From Clostridia bacterium (GTDB lineage: Bacteria > Bacillota > Clostridia > UMGS1810): a stretch of DNA of 8,184 nt. Made by a program: the position numbers and the translations under genes. Location: positions 1-8,184 of the forward strand of contig JAFYUA010000079.1 in assembly GCA_017549745.1 (NCBI GenBank). Reading direction: 5' to 3'. Below are positions 7,714-8,184 of the stretch, in pieces. The notes under the pieces were generated by a model. It was not told the DNA's origin. It did not search any database and saw nothing but the letters and a program-made list of their open reading frames with translations. Each line of letters begins with the position of its first letter. Within the stretch, counting starts at the first letter, position 1.

Positions 7714-8077
7714 AGGATTAGGAAAAAAACAATGGATACTGCCAGATTGTGAGCTTCCTCGTGAGGGCGAGGGCACAGCCAAAGGTCATGAATCTGTTAT
7801 TGTGGTAAATGATTCGGGCAAAGATGCACATATTTCTGTTAAGCTATTTTTTACAGATAAAGATGCTTATGAAGATATAAACTGGACAGTAAAGTCAGGC
7901 AGAGTGCGTTGCTTCAGAATGAATAATCCTGATGATATGTGTGGCTACATAGTTCCGTTTGAAACACAGTATGCCATGAAGCTTTCGTCTGACCAAAATA
8001 TTGTTGTACAATACGGCAGACTTGACAACACTCAGGCAAATCTTGCCTTTTATACAACACTTGGCTATTCTGAGTAA
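7703..8077 (+). CDS. Anabaena sensory rhodopsin transducer (ASRT) superfamily protein (DUF1362)
   Basis: This 124-residue protein matches ASRT along its whole length: an N-terminal GKKQWILPDCELP (residues 7-19), a strand HESVIVVND (29-37), DAHISVKLFFTD (41-52), and the C-terminal signature VVQYGRLDNTQ (101-111) leading to LGYSE. The family folds as a small beta-sandwich and assembles as a homotetramer in Anabaena, where it was proposed to act downstream of a sensory rhodopsin. Most bacteria with it lack rhodopsin, and comparative analysis has proposed that the domain binds small molecules, probably sugars. No signal peptide, membrane segment or DNA-binding motif is visible, so it should be cytoplasmic. 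The start is TTG, 11 bases inside the M24 gene, with a weak ribosome binding site; this is the least certain part. It sits between the creatinase-like gene and a probable creatininase-family gene, which suggests that it senses or binds a metabolite of that step. Family call strong, function inferred. Confidence 0.85.
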   Translation: MIAKGLGKKQWILPDCELPREGEGTAKGHESVIVVNDSGKDAHISVKLFFTDKDAYEDINWTVKSGRVRCFRMNNPDDMCGYIVPFETQYAMKLSSDQNIVVQYGRLDNTQANLAFYTTLGYSE

Positions 8078-8083
8078 AAGGAG
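8078..8083 (+). promoter_or_regulatory. Ribosome binding site deciding the ATG start at 8093
   Basis: AAGGAG starts immediately after the TAA of the ASRT gene and lies 9 bases before ATG 8093. An in-frame ATG at 8084 is directly adjacent to it, too close to be used. Confidence 0.7.
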
Positions 8084-8092
8084 ATGACAACA

Positions 8093-8184
8093 ATGCATAT
8101 GGATAAATGTTTTCCCAGGGAAATAAACGCAGCAAAAGAAACCCGTACCCCCGTTGTGATAGTAGGGGGCACGGTTGAATATCA
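8093..8184 (+). CDS. Creatininase-family amidohydrolase, 5' end only (runs off window)
   Basis: Only 30 full codons are visible, beginning MHMDKCFPREINAAKE and ending in VVIVGGTVEY followed by an incomplete codon CA (His or Gln). The end resembles the first strand and metal-site entry of the creatininase family (typically a V-x-I-P-V-G-S/T-x-E-x-H-G pattern), where the Glu and His belong to the active-site metal centre; here the Glu is residue 29. Family members hydrolyse cyclic or linear amides (creatinine, formamides) or act as peptidases (MftE of mycofactocin maturation). The gene follows the ASRT gene by 15 bases in the same operon. The pairing with a creatinase-fold protein upstream strengthens the call, but only one short motif is seen, so it is a moderate identification. 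Confidence 0.66.
   Translation, partial: MHMDKCFPREINAAKETRTPVVIVGGTVEY

Noticed and set aside
7732..7734. ATG near the ASRT 5' end as an alternative start or sign of a frameshift
   Set aside because: It is in a different frame that stops after a few codons, while the TTG frame gives the complete family N-terminus, so no frameshift is needed.
8084..8092. ATG 8084 as the start of the last gene
   Set aside because: It is directly adjacent to the AAGGAG site; ATG 8093 has normal spacing.

Overview
The window looks like part of a carbohydrate-utilisation locus from an uncultured anaerobic Clostridia-type Firmicute, probably gut or rumen (an inference from gene content and style, not a proven taxonomy). 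Supporting signs are AT-leaning DNA, purine-rich AGGAGG-like ribosome binding sites, two TTG starts, a LipO-type sugar-binding lipoprotein, and tightly packed genes all on the + strand. I see no tRNA, rRNA, CRISPR array, insertion sequence or other mobile element.

Region 1 (1-4530) is the 3' end of one operon. It holds a glycoside-hydrolase-like TIM-barrel protein cut by the left edge, an acetyl-xylan-esterase-like alpha/beta hydrolase starting 2 bases after it (TTG start), and a sugar ABC-transporter substrate-binding lipoprotein 3 bases further on. A strong intrinsic terminator begins 6 bases after the last stop codon. The matching permeases are not in the window and may lie upstream.

Region 2 (4531-4676) is the only real intergenic space. 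It carries a sigma-A-like promoter, a perfect dyad inside the promoter spacer, and four copies of the hexamer YAAACA in 7-bp register ending against the -35 box.

Region 3 (4677-8184) is a second operon running off the right edge. It encodes a GH20 beta-N-acetylhexosaminidase-like enzyme, a creatinase-fold (M24) protein that has lost most metal ligands, a small protein of the Anabaena sensory rhodopsin transducer (ASRT) superfamily, and the first 30 codons of a probable creatininase-family amidohydrolase. The ASRT gene overlaps the M24 gene by 11 bases and appears translationally coupled to it.

A working picture is that an acetylated and/or amino-sugar-containing glycan is bound by the lipoprotein, deacetylated and cut by the esterase and glycosidases, and that a linked amide or amino compound is handled by the creatinase-like/creatininase-like pair with the ASRT protein as ligand sensor. 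The first part is ordinary polysaccharide-locus biology. The M24/ASRT/creatininase trio is the most unusual part of the window and its substrate is unknown.
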